Source: Gallionellaceae bacterium (GTDB taxonomy: Bacteria > Pseudomonadota > Gammaproteobacteria > Burkholderiales > Gallionellaceae). From it: a stretch of 34,742 bases of DNA. Each line of letters starts with the position of its first letter. Position 1 is the stretch's first letter. The stretch covers positions 1 through 34,742 of the forward strand of contig SCUU01000040.1 in NCBI GenBank assembly GCA_004297065.1, in the 5' to 3' direction. The translations under genes were made by a program, and so were the position numbers. Below are positions 16,930 to 26,011 of the stretch, one piece after another. The notes under the pieces were generated by a model, which saw only the letters and a program-made list of their open reading frames with translations, had not been told where the DNA came from and did not search any database.

Positions 16930-17640
16930 ATGTACACGGCAAACGGCCTAAGCGACAAAGAAGAATGCCTGAAAGAGTATGCGCCCCTGGTGAAGCGCAT
17001 CGCGCACCATATGATGGTCAAATTGCCGGGCAGCGTGGAGGTGGACGACATCATACAGGCCGGCATGATGGGCTTGCTGGATGCGGCAGGGCGCTATGAC
17101 GAGTTGCGCGGCGCGCAGTTTGAAACCTATGCCGCGCAGCGCATACGCGGCGCCATGCTGGATGAACTGCGCGGCGCGGATTGGCTGCCCCGGAGCCTGC
17201 GCCGCGACATGCGCCGCATCGAGGCGGCGATCCATCGTTTGCAGCAGTTGTTGGGCAGAACGCCCGCCGAATCGGAGATCGCGAAAGAGCTGGGCGTGAC
17301 TCTGCCGGAATACCAGCAAATGCTGCTGGAAGCGCGCGGCGCGCAACTGGTCTATTACGAAGATTTTCATGGTGAGGGTGACGAAGACTTCTTTGACCGC
17401 CACGAGTTCGATGGCGATGCAAATCCTATGGAGCTATTGCAGGATGACCGTTTCCGTGCGGCTCTGGTGCGGGCAATTGATGTGTTGCCGGAGCGCGAGC
17501 GCCTGATGATGGCATTGCATTACGAACAGGATTTGAATTTGCGCGAAACCGGCGAAGTGATGGGGGTGAGCGAGTCGCGCGCGTGCCAATTGCATAGCCA
17601 GGCTGTCGCCCGTTTGCGCGCCGCGTTGAAGGGGCATTGA
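16930..17640 (+). CDS. fliA: FliA, flagellar sigma-28 factor
   Basis: A 236-aa alternative sigma factor that directs RNA polymerase to late flagellar genes. Region 2 is in YAPLVKRIAHHMMVKLPGSV through ETYAAQRIRGAMLDELR, region 3 around LGRTPAESEIAKELGV, and region 4 in LPERERLMMALHYEQDLNLR with VSESRACQLHSQAVARL. ATG 16930 gives MYTANGLSDKEE, the usual betaproteobacterial start; an ATG at 16909 overlaps the flhG stop (ATGA) and would add seven residues, so coupled initiation there is possible. The ribosome site is weak in both cases. FlgM, its anti-sigma factor, is encoded at 19947, and two good FliA-type promoters occur in this window. Confidence 0.95.
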   Translation: MYTANGLSDKEECLKEYAPLVKRIAHHMMVKLPGSVEVDDIIQAGMMGLLDAAGRYDELRGAQFETYAAQRIRGAMLDELRGADWLPRSLRRDMRRIEAAIHRLQQLLGRTPAESEIAKELGVTLPEYQQMLLEARGAQLVYYEDFHGEGDEDFFDRHEFDGDANPMELLQDDRFRAALVRAIDVLPERERLMMALHYEQDLNLRETGEVMGVSESRACQLHSQAVARLRAALKGH

Positions 17641-18380
17641 TGGATAAGCTGAGTCTATTCGGGCTGCTGATCGCACTGACAGGCATTATCGGCGGCCAGT
17701 TGCTGGAAGGCGGTTCGGTCTCGGTTTTGCTGCAAGGCGCGGCTTTTCTCATTGTGTTCGGCGGTACGCTGGGCGCAGTCATGTTGCAAAATCCGCAGGT
17801 AGTGTTCATGTCCGGGCTCAAAATGGGGCGCTGGGCATTCGTTACGCCCAAGATCGACTTGCAGAGTCTGGCCTACCAATTGACGGCCTGGAGCAGCGTG
17901 GCACGCAAAGAGGGCGTGTTGATGCTGGAGGCGCAGATCAGGAGCGTGAAAGACCCGTTCGTCGCCAAAGGCCTGCAACTGCTGGTGGACGGCAACAGCG
18001 CGGAAAAAATACGCGAAGTGCTCGAAGTCGATGTGCATACCTATGAGGAGTTGCGCTGGCAGGGCGCGCGGGTATGGGAATCGGCGGCAGGATATTCCCC
18101 GACCATCGGCATTCTGGGGGCCGTCCTCGGTTTGATCCACGTAATGCAGAGTTTGGGCGACCCTTCCAAACTGGGTGCGGGCATCGCCGTGGCGTTTATC
18201 GCCACCATATACGGCGTGGGCCTCGCCAATCTGGTGTTCCTGCCCATCGCCGGCAAGCTGAAAATGGTCATCATGCAACAGTTGGTCATGCGCGAAATGC
18301 TCATCGACGGTCTGGTCATGATCGCCAACGCGGAAAATCCGCGCTTCATCGAGAACAAGCTCAAGGGTTACATCTCCTAG
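17640..18380 (+). CDS. motC: MotC-type flagellar stator subunit (MotA family)
   Basis: A 246-aa inner-membrane protein with four membrane segments: two at the N-terminus (LFGLLIALTGIIGGQLLEGG; LLQGAAFLIVFGGTLGAVML) and two late (TIGILGAVLGLIHVM; GIAVAFIATIYGVGLANLVFLP). The central cytosolic loop contacts the rotor. MotA-family subunits form a ring around the B subunits and convert proton flow to torque. It sits next to fliA with a TGATG stop/start overlap, as in Pseudomonas MotC, which is why I prefer that name over MotA. Confidence 0.93.
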   Translation: MDKLSLFGLLIALTGIIGGQLLEGGSVSVLLQGAAFLIVFGGTLGAVMLQNPQVVFMSGLKMGRWAFVTPKIDLQSLAYQLTAWSSVARKEGVLMLEAQIRSVKDPFVAKGLQLLVDGNSAEKIREVLEVDVHTYEELRWQGARVWESAAGYSPTIGILGAVLGLIHVMQSLGDPSKLGAGIAVAFIATIYGVGLANLVFLPIAGKLKMVIMQQLVMREMLIDGLVMIANAENPRFIENKLKGYIS

Positions 18381-18622
18381 ACATGGAAATGAAAATGAAT
18401 TTGATGTATCCGTTTTCCTTACCCCGGCCCTGCACGGGGAGTGCCCTCTCCTCAATCCTGATGGGGCTACTAGCCAATCCACTAAGCCAGCACACCCCAC
18501 CCGCCGTTGGCGGGCAGAGTACAAGAGCTGGCAAGTGGCTGGTTATCTCCCGCTTGCGGGAGAGGAGGCAAACGAGAGGAGACATTGTTAATTCCAGAAT
18601 TACTTCGCGAGTTTAAATTCCC
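18381..18622. repeat. repeat-containing gap between motC and motD
   Basis: These 242 bases split a gene pair that is normally adjacent. They hold a perfect palindrome, TCTCCCGC-TT-GCGGGAGA (18546-18563), followed by GGCAAACGA and, further on, CGCGAGTTTAAA, the same sequence words that surround the repeat at 26721-26759. A weaker CCCCG/CGGGG pair lies near 18422-18440. No gene is evident. The stretch probably grew by insertion of a palindromic repeat and could weaken read-through from motC to motD. Confidence 0.55.
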
Positions 18623-19426
18623 GTGGCATTTCGCAGAAAAAGAGTTGATCGCGATAATCACGAGCGCTGGTTAATCTCCTACGCCGATTTCATCACGCTG
18701 TTGTTCGCTTTTTTTGTGGTGATGTATGCCATCTCTTCCGTCAACGAAGGCAAGTACAAAGTCCTGGGGTCTTCTTTGGGGCTGGCTTTCGGCGCCAATG
18801 TCCCTAAATCGGGCGAAGCCGGCACGATACGTTTGACCGAGCAGGAAATTTATTTCAAATCCATCGTGGATCGCCGCAATGCCCGCATGGCCGAGCAGCA
18901 GCGCAAACAGAGCGAGCGCATGCAAAACCTCGTGAGCACACTCAATCAGGTGATGGCGACGTTTGTGAAAAACGGCCAGATGAGCGTCTCCCAAACCAGT
19001 CGCGGCGTCGTGCTGGACATCAACGCCAGCGCACTGTTCGCCCCCGGCGATGCGGTACTGGCGGCGGCGGCGCAGAAAACGCTGGCGGAGGTGGCCAAGG
19101 TGCTGGTGGATGGCGACCAGCCCATCGAAGTCGAAGGCCATACGGATAATTTGCCGATCAGCACTGCCATGTACCCGTCGAACTGGGAATTGTCTTCGGC
19201 GCGAGCGAGCAGCGTGGTGCGTTTATTCATCGAGCAGGGCGTCGTAGCCAAACGTCTTACCGCTGCGGGCTCGGCCGACAACCATCCGGTGCTGAGCAAC
19301 GACACCCCGGAAGGCCGCACGCGCAACCGGCGCGTGACTATCACCGTGCTCACGCCCGAGCCGGAGCGCGGCACGTCCACACCGCAAGCCAGTACCGAAA
19401 CTGCCGCGAGCGGTGTTGCGCCTTGA
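18623..19426 (+). CDS. motD: MotD-type flagellar stator subunit (MotB family)
   Basis: A 267-aa protein anchored in the inner membrane with a periplasmic peptidoglycan-binding domain. The single membrane helix starts at YADFITLLFAFFVVMYAIS; Asp22 in YAD is the proton-binding residue of MotB proteins. The plug/linker follows (EGKYKVLGSSLGLAFG), then an OmpA-like domain with EGHTDNLPIS and NWELSSARASSVVRLF (about 170-240). It starts with GTG (18623) and no clear ribosome site; the protein start matches MotD relatives. It converges on flgN; the short gap has a GC-rich hairpin (CCGCC-GGAT-GGCGG) but no T tract. Confidence 0.93.
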   Translation: MAFRRKRVDRDNHERWLISYADFITLLFAFFVVMYAISSVNEGKYKVLGSSLGLAFGANVPKSGEAGTIRLTEQEIYFKSIVDRRNARMAEQQRKQSERMQNLVSTLNQVMATFVKNGQMSVSQTSRGVVLDINASALFAPGDAVLAAAAQKTLAEVAKVLVDGDQPIEVEGHTDNLPISTAMYPSNWELSSARASSVVRLFIEQGVVAKRLTAAGSADNHPVLSNDTPEGRTRNRRVTITVLTPEPERGTSTPQASTETAASGVAP

Positions 19427-19482
19427 GTTTCAACGAAGATTAAATTTGCTTGCCGCCGGATGGCGGTGCGGCGAGCCGAGAA

Positions 19483-19950
19483 TCAGCCGCTACCGAGAAT
19501 GCGTCCCATTACGGGAATGTTGGGCTGTCCGTCGCGGCCATAAAGCCCTGCGGCACTTTGCGTTGCGCCGAGCAGTGTGTTCAGTGCCTGCTGGTTGCTG
19601 CGCAGCTTGAGCTGGATGACTTCGCCGTTGGTTTGGTTGAGGTGATGCGCCTGTTCTGCGAGCTTGCGTACGGCATCCCAAACGGTTTGGCATGCCGGGG
19701 CATATTTTTGTATCCACGCGGCGGTATCCAGATTCGCGGAGTGGGTGTTCAGGAACTGTCGCCGTGTATTGGCGATCAAGGCTAGCTTATTGGCGGTCTG
19801 GGTTTTGGCTTCGGCCAACGCCAGAAGCTGGTCGTTGTCTTGCTGGAGTAGGGCTTGCTGTTCTTTTTCCAGCAAGGCAATGAACGCGCGCAGGGCGTCG
19901 CGTTCATTGTTTAGTTGAGTTTGGAAATCTGCGGAAGCGGGGTCGGTCAA
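19483..19950 (-). CDS. flgN: FlgN, export chaperone for FlgK and FlgL
   Basis: A 155-aa, mostly helical cytosolic protein. The N-terminal helix (LNNERDALRAFIALLEKEQQALL) and C-terminal helices match FlgN, which holds the hook-filament junction proteins FlgK and FlgL unfolded and delivers them to FlhA. It begins with TTG at 19950, overlapping the flgM TGA by four bases (TTGA), so translation is probably coupled. flgM directly upstream supports the assignment. Confidence 0.9.
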   Translation of the reverse strand: MTDPASADFQTQLNNERDALRAFIALLEKEQQALLQQDNDQLLALAEAKTQTANKLALIANTRRQFLNTHSANLDTAAWIQKYAPACQTVWDAVRKLAEQAHHLNQTNGEVIQLKLRSNQQALNTLLGATQSAAGLYGRDGQPNIPVMGRILGSG

Positions 19951-20255
19951 TGTTTGCTCGCGCTAATCAGGTCTTTGACGTTGCCGATCAGGCGGTCGGC
20001 AATGACGCCGGAGTTGATTTGAAAACGCCCTTCGCTGATGGCCTGTTTAATTTCCGCAACTTTCTTTGCATCGACCAGCGGCGTGCTGGCGATATTGTTT
20101 TCCATGCTGCGCAACTGGCTGGTCGTTGAACCCAGACTGACGTTCACGCCTTTGGGCGCAACAGCACTTCCCGCTGCTTTGGGCGGGTTTGCACGCGCAG
20201 TCGATTCGTTTACGGAAGCCGATGGTAAGGAGTTGCTGCTTTTATCAATTTTCAT
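19947..20255 (-). CDS. flgM: FlgM, anti-sigma-28 factor
   Basis: A 102-aa protein with a disordered N-terminal half (rich in Ser, Ala, Asn) and the FlgM sigma-binding C-terminus: VDAKKVAEIKQAISEGRFQI, then IADRLIGNVKDLI. It binds FliA until the hook is complete and is then exported. ATG 20255 follows AAAGGTGA; an in-frame GTG nine bases upstream is less likely. A FliA promoter lies just upstream at 20290-20316, giving feedback of the sigma factor on its own inhibitor. Confidence 0.92.
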   Translation of the reverse strand: MKIDKSSNSLPSASVNESTARANPPKAAGSAVAPKGVNVSLGSTTSQLRSMENNIASTPLVDAKKVAEIKQAISEGRFQINSGVIADRLIGNVKDLISASKH

Positions 20256-20289
20256 TTGAATCACCTTTTAACTGTCCTGCTCATCCCAC

Positions 20290-20316
20290 ACATCGGCAAC
20301 TTGCGCGGAAACTTTA
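20290..20316 (-). promoter_or_regulatory. FliA (sigma-28) promoter of flgM-flgN
   Basis: Read on the minus strand: TAAA (20313-20316), exactly 15 bases, then GCCGATGT (20290-20297). The sigma-28 consensus is TAAA-N15-GCCGATAA. Transcription would start near 20283, about 28 bases before the flgM ATG. Confidence 0.85.
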
Positions 20317-20388
20317 GGGTTAGGCTTAAATTATTTTCAACTCCGCGACCGCAACAATAACGCACTGTTGTTGCAGAGTAAACGGCTG

Positions 20389-21075
20389 TTATGGCCGTAC
20401 CGCCACAATCCCGTTTGCTTTGGCGATGCCGGTAATAATTTGCCCCGATAACACTTTCACCTGTACAGCCTGTCCTTCGCTCGCGTTATTCATGGCTTGT
20501 CCTTCGCTGTGCAGCTTGAAGCCGCGTCCTTCCGAAAGGAGTTGCACAGTTTGTCCCTGCGCCACCGCGTAAGGGGCGCGAAACATGTCTTGCTTCAACA
20601 GCTGGCCGGCACCAATGCTGAATTTGAGTATTTTGCCGAGCACCTGGGCTGCGTTGGTAACGATACCGGATTGGCCGAGTTCGCCGGATTGGATGCTGAA
20701 ATCATCGTTGCCGATAACTTGCCCCTGCTGCAGGGGTTTGCTCGAAACCAGCATGTTAATCGTCGTGGTGATGGTGGCACCGAGAAACAGGGACCAGCCA
20801 TTTTTTTCATTGCAGCGCACGCCGACACTGGTTTTGCCCAACATCTGGGCGCCCGCCGGCATGAATGCTTCTAACTGGGCACAGGCAGGGAAGGCAATGC
20901 GCCGGTCGGGGTCGTCGACTTTGATGGCGATTTTGCCCGGCATGCCCTGTGTTTTTGCCTGAAGAAACGCTTGCGCCACTTTGCGGATATCGGCGTGACT
21001 CTGCTTTGCATCCGACCATGCAGCTGGCGCATAAAATGAGAAAAGGCAGAAAAAGGCGAGGAGCAATTTTTTCAT
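20389..21075 (-). CDS. flgA: FlgA, P-ring assembly chaperone
   Basis: A 228-aa periplasmic protein with a clear Sec signal peptide (MKKLLLAFFCLFSFYAPAAWS, cleavage about residue 21). The C-terminal half is the SAF-type domain: SSKPLQQGQVIGNDDFSIQS, LLKQDMFRAPYAVAQGQTVQL, and a final GQAVQVKVLSGQIITGIA. FlgA helps FlgI assemble into the P ring. It is the first gene of flgA-flgM-flgN and is divergent from flgB, sharing a 141-base region. Confidence 0.93.
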   Translation of the reverse strand: MKKLLLAFFCLFSFYAPAAWSDAKQSHADIRKVAQAFLQAKTQGMPGKIAIKVDDPDRRIAFPACAQLEAFMPAGAQMLGKTSVGVRCNEKNGWSLFLGATITTTINMLVSSKPLQQGQVIGNDDFSIQSGELGQSGIVTNAAQVLGKILKFSIGAGQLLKQDMFRAPYAVAQGQTVQLLSEGRGFKLHSEGQAMNNASEGQAVQVKVLSGQIITGIAKANGIVAVRP

Positions 21076-21216
21076 GTGGGTATTGTCGCGCCAGGGCGGG
21101 GATATCTAAGGGTAAAAATAATGCATTTTCCCGCTTCTAATCGAAAGATGGTTGTGTACACGCCATGTTTAGTATGCACGCCATAGGAAGTAGTCAGGAT
21201 CAGGGAGGGAGTCGAA

Positions 21217-21621
21217 ATGACCGGCAGGATCGATAGCATGTTCCAGTTTCACCAGGCGGCGCTGAATTTGCGTGCGGCACGGCAGGAATTGATCGCGGCG
21301 AACATCGCCAATGCGGACACGCCAAATTACAAGGCGAAGGATATTGATTTTGCCAGTGCCCTGCAAGGCGCGATTGCGGGGAGCGGAGCAAAATTGCAAA
21401 TGGCGGCGACTTCCAACAGCCATTTGAGCGGCGGTAGCGGAGAAACCGTATTGGGGGCTCCTGTGTTGTACCGCAACGTGGTGCAACCCAGCGCCGACGG
21501 CAACACGGTAGATATGGATGTGGAACGCGCGCAGTTTGCCGACAATGCCCTGCGCTATGAGGCGAGCGTGAAGTTTGTGAGCGACGAGGGCAAAGACGTG
21601 TTGGCGGCATTGCAGGGGTAA
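21217..21621 (+). CDS. flgB: FlgB, proximal rod protein
   Basis: A 134-aa rod protein with no signal peptide, exported by the flagellar system. The conserved N-terminal rod/hook motif is NIANADTPNYKAKDIDF, and the C-terminus (FADNALRYEASVKFVSD) is the usual paired helix. A strong GGGAGGGAG ribosome site precedes the ATG. It is the first gene of the long flgB-flgL run. No sigma-28 site was found upstream and no convincing sigma-54 site. Confidence 0.95.
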   Translation: MTGRIDSMFQFHQAALNLRAARQELIAANIANADTPNYKAKDIDFASALQGAIAGSGAKLQMAATSNSHLSGGSGETVLGAPVLYRNVVQPSADGNTVDMDVERAQFADNALRYEASVKFVSDEGKDVLAALQG

Positions 21622-21642
21622 ATTGAAGGTTGATTTTCTCGG

Positions 21643-21682
21643 TTGTCCCTCCTCCCGTTTGCGGGGGAAAGTTGGATAGGGG
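21643..21682 (-). repeat. palindromic intergenic repeat, copy between flgB and flgC
   Basis: Read on the minus strand this is CCCCTATCCAACTTTCCCCC followed by GCAAACGGGAGGAGGGACAA. It matches the copy at 26721-26759 almost base for base over the first 20 bases, with the same palindromic second half. It occupies most of the 91-base gap between flgB and flgC. Confidence 0.75.
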
Positions 21683-21712
21683 CTTCGGGAGAGGGTAACA
21701 GGAGGGCAGGTT

Positions 21713-22117
21713 ATGTCATTATTCAACATATTCAACATCGCGGGTTCGGCCATGACCGCGCAGTCGCAACGGCTCAACGTGGTGGCCAGCAATCTGGCCA
21801 ACGCGGAAAGCACGACCGGGGCGGACGGGCAGCCGTATCATGCAAAGCAGGTTGTTTTCAGCACCACCTCCTTTGCCGGACAGCCGGGCGAAGGTGTTAA
21901 AGTCGAAGCTGTGGTGGAAGACAATGCACCCATGAAAATGGTGTACGACCCCAAGCACCCGATGGCCAACAATGACGGGTATGTCACGTTGCCCAATGTG
22001 AATCCGGTGGATGAAATGGTGAACATGATTTCGGCATCGCGGTCTTACCAGAATAACGTGGATGTGATGAATACATCCAAGGCACTATTACTCAAAACGC
22101 TCACCATCGGACAATAA
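21713..22117 (+). CDS. flgC: FlgC, proximal rod protein
   Basis: A 134-aa rod protein. It has the N-terminal [21 protein letters not shown] motif and the C-terminal [21 protein letters not shown] helix typical of FlgC. An AGGAGGGCAGGTT ribosome site precedes the ATG. The 91-base gap from flgB is filled by a palindromic repeat; flgD follows after 11 bases. Confidence 0.95.
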   Translation: MSLFNIFNIAGSAMTAQSQRLNVVASNLANAESTTGADGQPYHAKQVVFSTTSFAGQPGEGVKVEAVVEDNAPMKMVYDPKHPMANNDGYVTLPNVNPVDEMVNMISASRSYQNNVDVMNTSKALLLKTLTIGQ

Positions 22118-22128
22118 GGAGAAGAGTC

Positions 22129-22788
22129 ATGGTTAATTCCGTTCAAGGCACGAATTCGACGGCGGCTGCGGCCAGTTCGGCGAAAACTGCCGCTTCTGCC
22201 GCCAGTACGCAGGATCGATTCCTGCAACTGCTGGTAACGCAAATGAAGAATCAGGATCCGCTGAATCCGATGGATAACGCGCAGGTCACTTCGCAAATGG
22301 CGCAACTCAGCACCGTTACCGGTATCGACAAATTGAATTCGACCGTGCAATCGCTGAGCGACAGCATGGCGGCTGCGCAGACGCTGTCGGCAACCAGCAT
22401 GATCGGTCACGGCGTACTGGTTCCCGGAACGACCTTGGGTTTGAACAAGGGACAGGCGATTGCCGGTTTGAATCTCGGCCAGGGTGCCGACACGGTCAAG
22501 GTACTCATCAAGGATGGCGCAAATAACATTGTGCGCACCCTGCAAATGGGGGCGCAAAAACCCGGCGTTATTCCTCTGGCGTGGGACGGGCTCAACGATG
22601 CCGGCAAAGCGGTGCCCGACGGCAGCTACAAGATTTCCGCCGAGGCGGTTACGTCGGGTAAATCCTCTGCCGCGACCACCCTGTCGTTCGGCACAGTCGA
22701 TGCGGTTACGCCGGGCGCGGCAGGTGCCAAATTGAATGTGGGCAAGTTGGGTGAATTCGTTTTGTCAGACATTAAACAGGTTTTGTAA
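22129..22788 (+). CDS. flgD: FlgD, hook-capping scaffold protein
   Basis: A 219-aa hook cap protein. The N-terminal export and cap region contains RFLQLLVTQMKNQDPLNPMD and SQMAQLSTVTGIDKLN, and the C-terminal half has the FlgD Ig/Tudor-like fold with PLAWDGLNDAGKAVPDGSY. It sits at the hook tip during assembly of FlgE and is then replaced by FlgK. An AAGGAGAAGAG ribosome site precedes the ATG. Confidence 0.95.
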   Translation: MVNSVQGTNSTAAAASSAKTAASAASTQDRFLQLLVTQMKNQDPLNPMDNAQVTSQMAQLSTVTGIDKLNSTVQSLSDSMAAAQTLSATSMIGHGVLVPGTTLGLNKGQAIAGLNLGQGADTVKVLIKDGANNIVRTLQMGAQKPGVIPLAWDGLNDAGKAVPDGSYKISAEAVTSGKSSAATTLSFGTVDAVTPGAAGAKLNVGKLGEFVLSDIKQVL

Positions 22789-22848
22789 ATCCGACTGTCC
22801 GCGGCCCTGAGGGGAGGCGGAATGGGCGCTAATCATAAGGAGAACATC

Positions 22849-24210
22849 ATGGGCTTTCAACAGGGACTCAGTGGATTGAACGCGGCGGCCAAGAATCTGG
22901 ACGTGATCGGCAATAACGTCGCCAACGCGGGCACTGCGGGATTTAAATTGTCGCAGGCTCAATTTGCGGACGTTTACGCCAGCACGATCGGCGGCTCGGC
23001 GGGCTCTGCCGTGGGCTTGGGCACCAAGCTGTCCACCGTTGCGCAACAGTTCACCCAAGGCAACATCAGTGTGAGCAACAACTCGATGGATTTCGCGATC
23101 AAGGGACAGGGTTTCTTCCAGTTGGGGAATTCCGCCAGTTCCGCGCCGCAATTTTATAGCCGCAACGGCCAGTTCCAGATGGACAGCCAGGGCTTTATCG
23201 TTACCTCCGACGGCATGCGCCTGTTCGGTATGGACAAGAACGGCATTCCCGGCCCCCTGCAAATCCCTACCGCGCAAATTCCGGCGCGCGCGACGGGTAG
23301 CTCCGCCACGCCGAATGTGATGGTCGGGCTCAATGTTGACGCGCGCGGTGCAATCACGGCAACTGCCTCGGCGGACCCCGCCGCGCCGTTGGGGGCGCTC
23401 AATTTTAACCAGGCCGACCCGACGACTTATAACAACTCGACTTCCACCACGATTTACGACAGTTTGGGTAATCCCCATGTGGCCTCGTTGTATTTCCAGA
23501 AAGCCACGCCGATCGCGGCCGATCCGCTGGCCGTGCCCCCTCTGGCAGCCAGCAACCCGTGGAATGTTTACCTGACCATAGACAATGTGGTGCAACAGCC
23601 TGCGCCGGGGCTGGTCGTGACCGTCCCGCCCAGCGCAATTCCCATGGGCTCCCTGTCGTTCGATACCGCCGGCAAACCGCCGGCAGGCAGTTTGTTGACG
23701 ATGCCGGCAGCTTATACGCCTCCTCTTGCGGCACCCGCTGGCGGCGGGATTGCCGCAGCGGCAGACCCGATGACGCTGACCTTCAATTTCTCCGCCAGCA
23801 CCCAATACGGTTCGGCTTTCGGGGTGAGTTCATTGGTGCAGGACGGTTACACCACCGGGCTACCGAGCGGATTTAACCTCAGCGCTGACGGCACGATTCT
23901 GGGCAGCTACACCAACGGCCAGTCGCAAAAACTGGGGCAGGTAACCATCGCCAACTTCTCCAACCCGCATGGCTTGCAGCCGGTGGGCAGCAACCGCTGG
24001 GCAGCGACGTCGGGAGCCGGTACGCCTTTACCCGGAGCGCCGGGCACGGCCAGTCTGGGTGTGGTGCAGTCGGGTGCCATCGAAGATGCCAACGTGGATT
24101 TGACCGCCGAGCTGGTGAACATGATTATTGCGCAACGCGTGTATCAGGCGAACGCCCAGTCGATCAAGACACAGGACTCGGTGCTGCAAACCATCACGAA
24201 CCTGCGTTAA
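22849..24210 (+). CDS. flgE: FlgE, flagellar hook protein
   Basis: A 453-aa hook subunit. The N-terminus is MGFQQGLSGLNAAAKNLDVI followed by GNNVANAGTAGFK; the C-terminus (LTAELVNMIIAQRVYQANAQ) is the paired D0 helix. The central D1/D2 regions contain YDSLGNPHVASLYF, a FlgE hallmark. ATG 22849 follows TAAGGAGAACATC; an upstream in-frame ATG at 22822 would overlap this site and is rejected. Confidence 0.96.
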   Translation: MGFQQGLSGLNAAAKNLDVIGNNVANAGTAGFKLSQAQFADVYASTIGGSAGSAVGLGTKLSTVAQQFTQGNISVSNNSMDFAIKGQGFFQLGNSASSAPQFYSRNGQFQMDSQGFIVTSDGMRLFGMDKNGIPGPLQIPTAQIPARATGSSATPNVMVGLNVDARGAITATASADPAAPLGALNFNQADPTTYNNSTSTTIYDSLGNPHVASLYFQKATPIAADPLAVPPLAASNPWNVYLTIDNVVQQPAPGLVVTVPPSAIPMGSLSFDTAGKPPAGSLLTMPAAYTPPLAAPAGGGIAAAADPMTLTFNFSASTQYGSAFGVSSLVQDGYTTGLPSGFNLSADGTILGSYTNGQSQKLGQVTIANFSNPHGLQPVGSNRWAATSGAGTPLPGAPGTASLGVVQSGAIEDANVDLTAELVNMIIAQRVYQANAQSIKTQDSVLQTITNLR

Positions 24211-24234
24211 TGCGCTTGAACTGAGGGGGATGCC

Positions 24235-24978
24235 ATGGACCGCCTGATTTACACCGCGATGACGGGCGCTTCGCACATACTGCAACAGCAGGCGGCAGTA
24301 TCGGAGAATCTGTCCAATAATCACACGCCGGGTTTTCGCGCCGCGATCAATACCTTCCGCGCGGTTCCCCTGGTCGGCGAAGGCCTGCCGACGCGCACCT
24401 TTGTGGTGGACTCGACCGCCGGTGCGGATTTCACCCCGGGTTCGATGGAGCCGACCGGGCGCGATCTGGATGTCGCCATCGACGGCAAAGGCTGGATCGC
24501 CGTGCAGGGCACGGATGGCAAAGAGGCTTACACGCGCAACGGCAGCTTTCAAGTCACCTCTAACGGTATTCTGCAAACGCGTAGCGGGTTGAATGTGCTG
24601 GGCGATGCGGGGCCGATTACCTTGCCGCCCAACACCGAAGTCACCATTGCCAAAGACGGCACGATCTCGACCGTGCCCACCGGCACGAAACCCGCCGCCG
24701 TCGTTACGGTGGGGCGCATCAAGCTGACCAACCCGCCCGAAGACCAGATGGTGCGCGGCGAAGACGGCTTGTTCCGCACGCGCAACGGCAATGCGGCGGA
24801 AGCCGACGGCAAAGTCACCGTGGTGGTGGGCAATCTGGAAAGCAGCAACGTGAACGCCGTGGAAGCGATGGTGAGCATGATTACGCTGGCGCGCCAATTC
24901 GATACCCAGATGAAAATGCTGCAAACCGCCGATAACAATGCCAAGGCTGCCAGTTCACTGCTCAATATCAATGCGTAA
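24235..24978 (+). CDS. flgF: FlgF, proximal rod protein
   Basis: A 247-aa rod protein. MDRLIYTAMTGASHILQQQA and NLSNNHTPGFRAAINTFRAV identify FlgF; the middle has DVAIDGKGWIAVQGTDGKEA and the C-terminal NAVEAMVSMITLARQFDTQM. A GAGGGG ribosome site is present. A 223-base gap separates it from flgG. Confidence 0.95.
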   Translation: MDRLIYTAMTGASHILQQQAAVSENLSNNHTPGFRAAINTFRAVPLVGEGLPTRTFVVDSTAGADFTPGSMEPTGRDLDVAIDGKGWIAVQGTDGKEAYTRNGSFQVTSNGILQTRSGLNVLGDAGPITLPPNTEVTIAKDGTISTVPTGTKPAAVVTVGRIKLTNPPEDQMVRGEDGLFRTRNGNAAEADGKVTVVVGNLESSNVNAVEAMVSMITLARQFDTQMKMLQTADNNAKAASSLLNINA

Positions 24979-25201
24979 GCGCTGCCCAACCGATGGATAT
25001 TCCGCTGCATCAGTGATTAAGTAACGGCGGGTTTGGTCCGCTGCGGCCATTGCCGCAACATCCCCTCAGGGCGCGAATAAGCCCCATTTTTTGCCTCTCA
25101 TCACCCCTTTGATTTGTCCCGCTTTGAGTAGGATAGGCCTAGGTGTAATGGGCTGATGCCCGCCAGTCTTCAAGCAGCGCCGAAAATAAAGGAGTACCGA
25201 A
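24979..25201. other. gap between flgF and flgG
   Basis: This 223-base gap is unusually long for a gene pair that is normally nearly contiguous. It contains no gene. Small palindromes are present (ATAGGCCTAG near 25134-25143; GGCGGG/CCCGCC words). No confident promoter or terminator was recognised. Confidence 0.4.
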
Positions 25202-25984
25202 ATGATTCGTTCCTTATGGATTTCCAAGACCGGGCTGGATGCCCAGCAGACGCAGATGGACGTGGTTGCCAACAACTTGGCGAACGTGAGCACCAACGGT
25301 TTCAAACGTTCGCGCGCGGTGTTCGAGGACTTGCTGTACCAGAACATCCGCCAGCCGGGCGCGCAGTCGTCGCAGCAAACCCAGATTCCGTCGGGCTTGC
25401 AGATCGGTACCGGCGTACGCCCAGTGGCGGCGGAGCGTATCCATACCCAGGGCAACATGCAGCAGACCGGCAACAAGCTGGATGTGGCGATCCAGGGCAG
25501 CGGCTTTTTCCAGGTGCTGATGCCGGACGGCACCACCGGCTATACCCGCGATGGTTCTTTCCAGACCGACAGTCAGGGGCAATTGGTTACGTCCAGCGGT
25601 TTTGTGGTGCAACCCGCCATGTCGATCCCCGCAGGGGCAACCAGCGTGACAATAGGCCAGGACGGCGTGGTTTCCATCACCCAGGCGGGAACCGTGGCAC
25701 CCATCCAGATCGGCCAGATGCAGTTGGCGTCATTCATCAATCCGACCGGCCTGCAAAGCCAGGGCCAGAATTTGTATCTGGAAACGTCTTCTTCCGGCGC
25801 GGCGAGCACCTCCGCACCGGGCACGAACGGCACGGGAACATTGGGGCAGGGCTACCTGGAAACCTCCAACGTGAATGTGGTGGAAGAATTGGTGAACATG
25901 ATCCAGACGCAGCGCGCTTACGAGATCAATTCCAAAGCGATCACGACGTCGGATCAGATGTTGCAGAAATTGTCCCAGATTTAA
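25202..25984 (+). CDS. flgG: FlgG, distal rod protein
   Basis: A 260-aa distal rod subunit, the usual length. It starts [20 protein letters not shown] and has [20 protein letters not shown] plus the distal-rod segment between it and [10 protein letters not shown]. The C-terminus [20 protein letters not shown] is the standard paired helix. An AAAGGAG ribosome site is well placed. Confidence 0.97.
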   Translation: MIRSLWISKTGLDAQQTQMDVVANNLANVSTNGFKRSRAVFEDLLYQNIRQPGAQSSQQTQIPSGLQIGTGVRPVAAERIHTQGNMQQTGNKLDVAIQGSGFFQVLMPDGTTGYTRDGSFQTDSQGQLVTSSGFVVQPAMSIPAGATSVTIGQDGVVSITQAGTVAPIQIGQMQLASFINPTGLQSQGQNLYLETSSSGAASTSAPGTNGTGTLGQGYLETSNVNVVEELVNMIQTQRAYEINSKAITTSDQMLQKLSQI

Positions 25985-26011
25985 TCGGATTTCAAATTGA
26001 GGAGAGATGCC

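Noticed and set aside
21150-21175. Possible sigma-54 promoter before flgB (TGG, ten bases, GC)
   Set aside because: Only the GG and GC dinucleotides match; the rest of the TGGCAC-N5-TTGC consensus is absent.
25150-25170. Possible sigma-54 site in the flgF-flgG gap (TGG, ten bases, GC)
   Set aside because: The -12 element is CCGC rather than TTGC, and it lies inside an operon; too weak to list.
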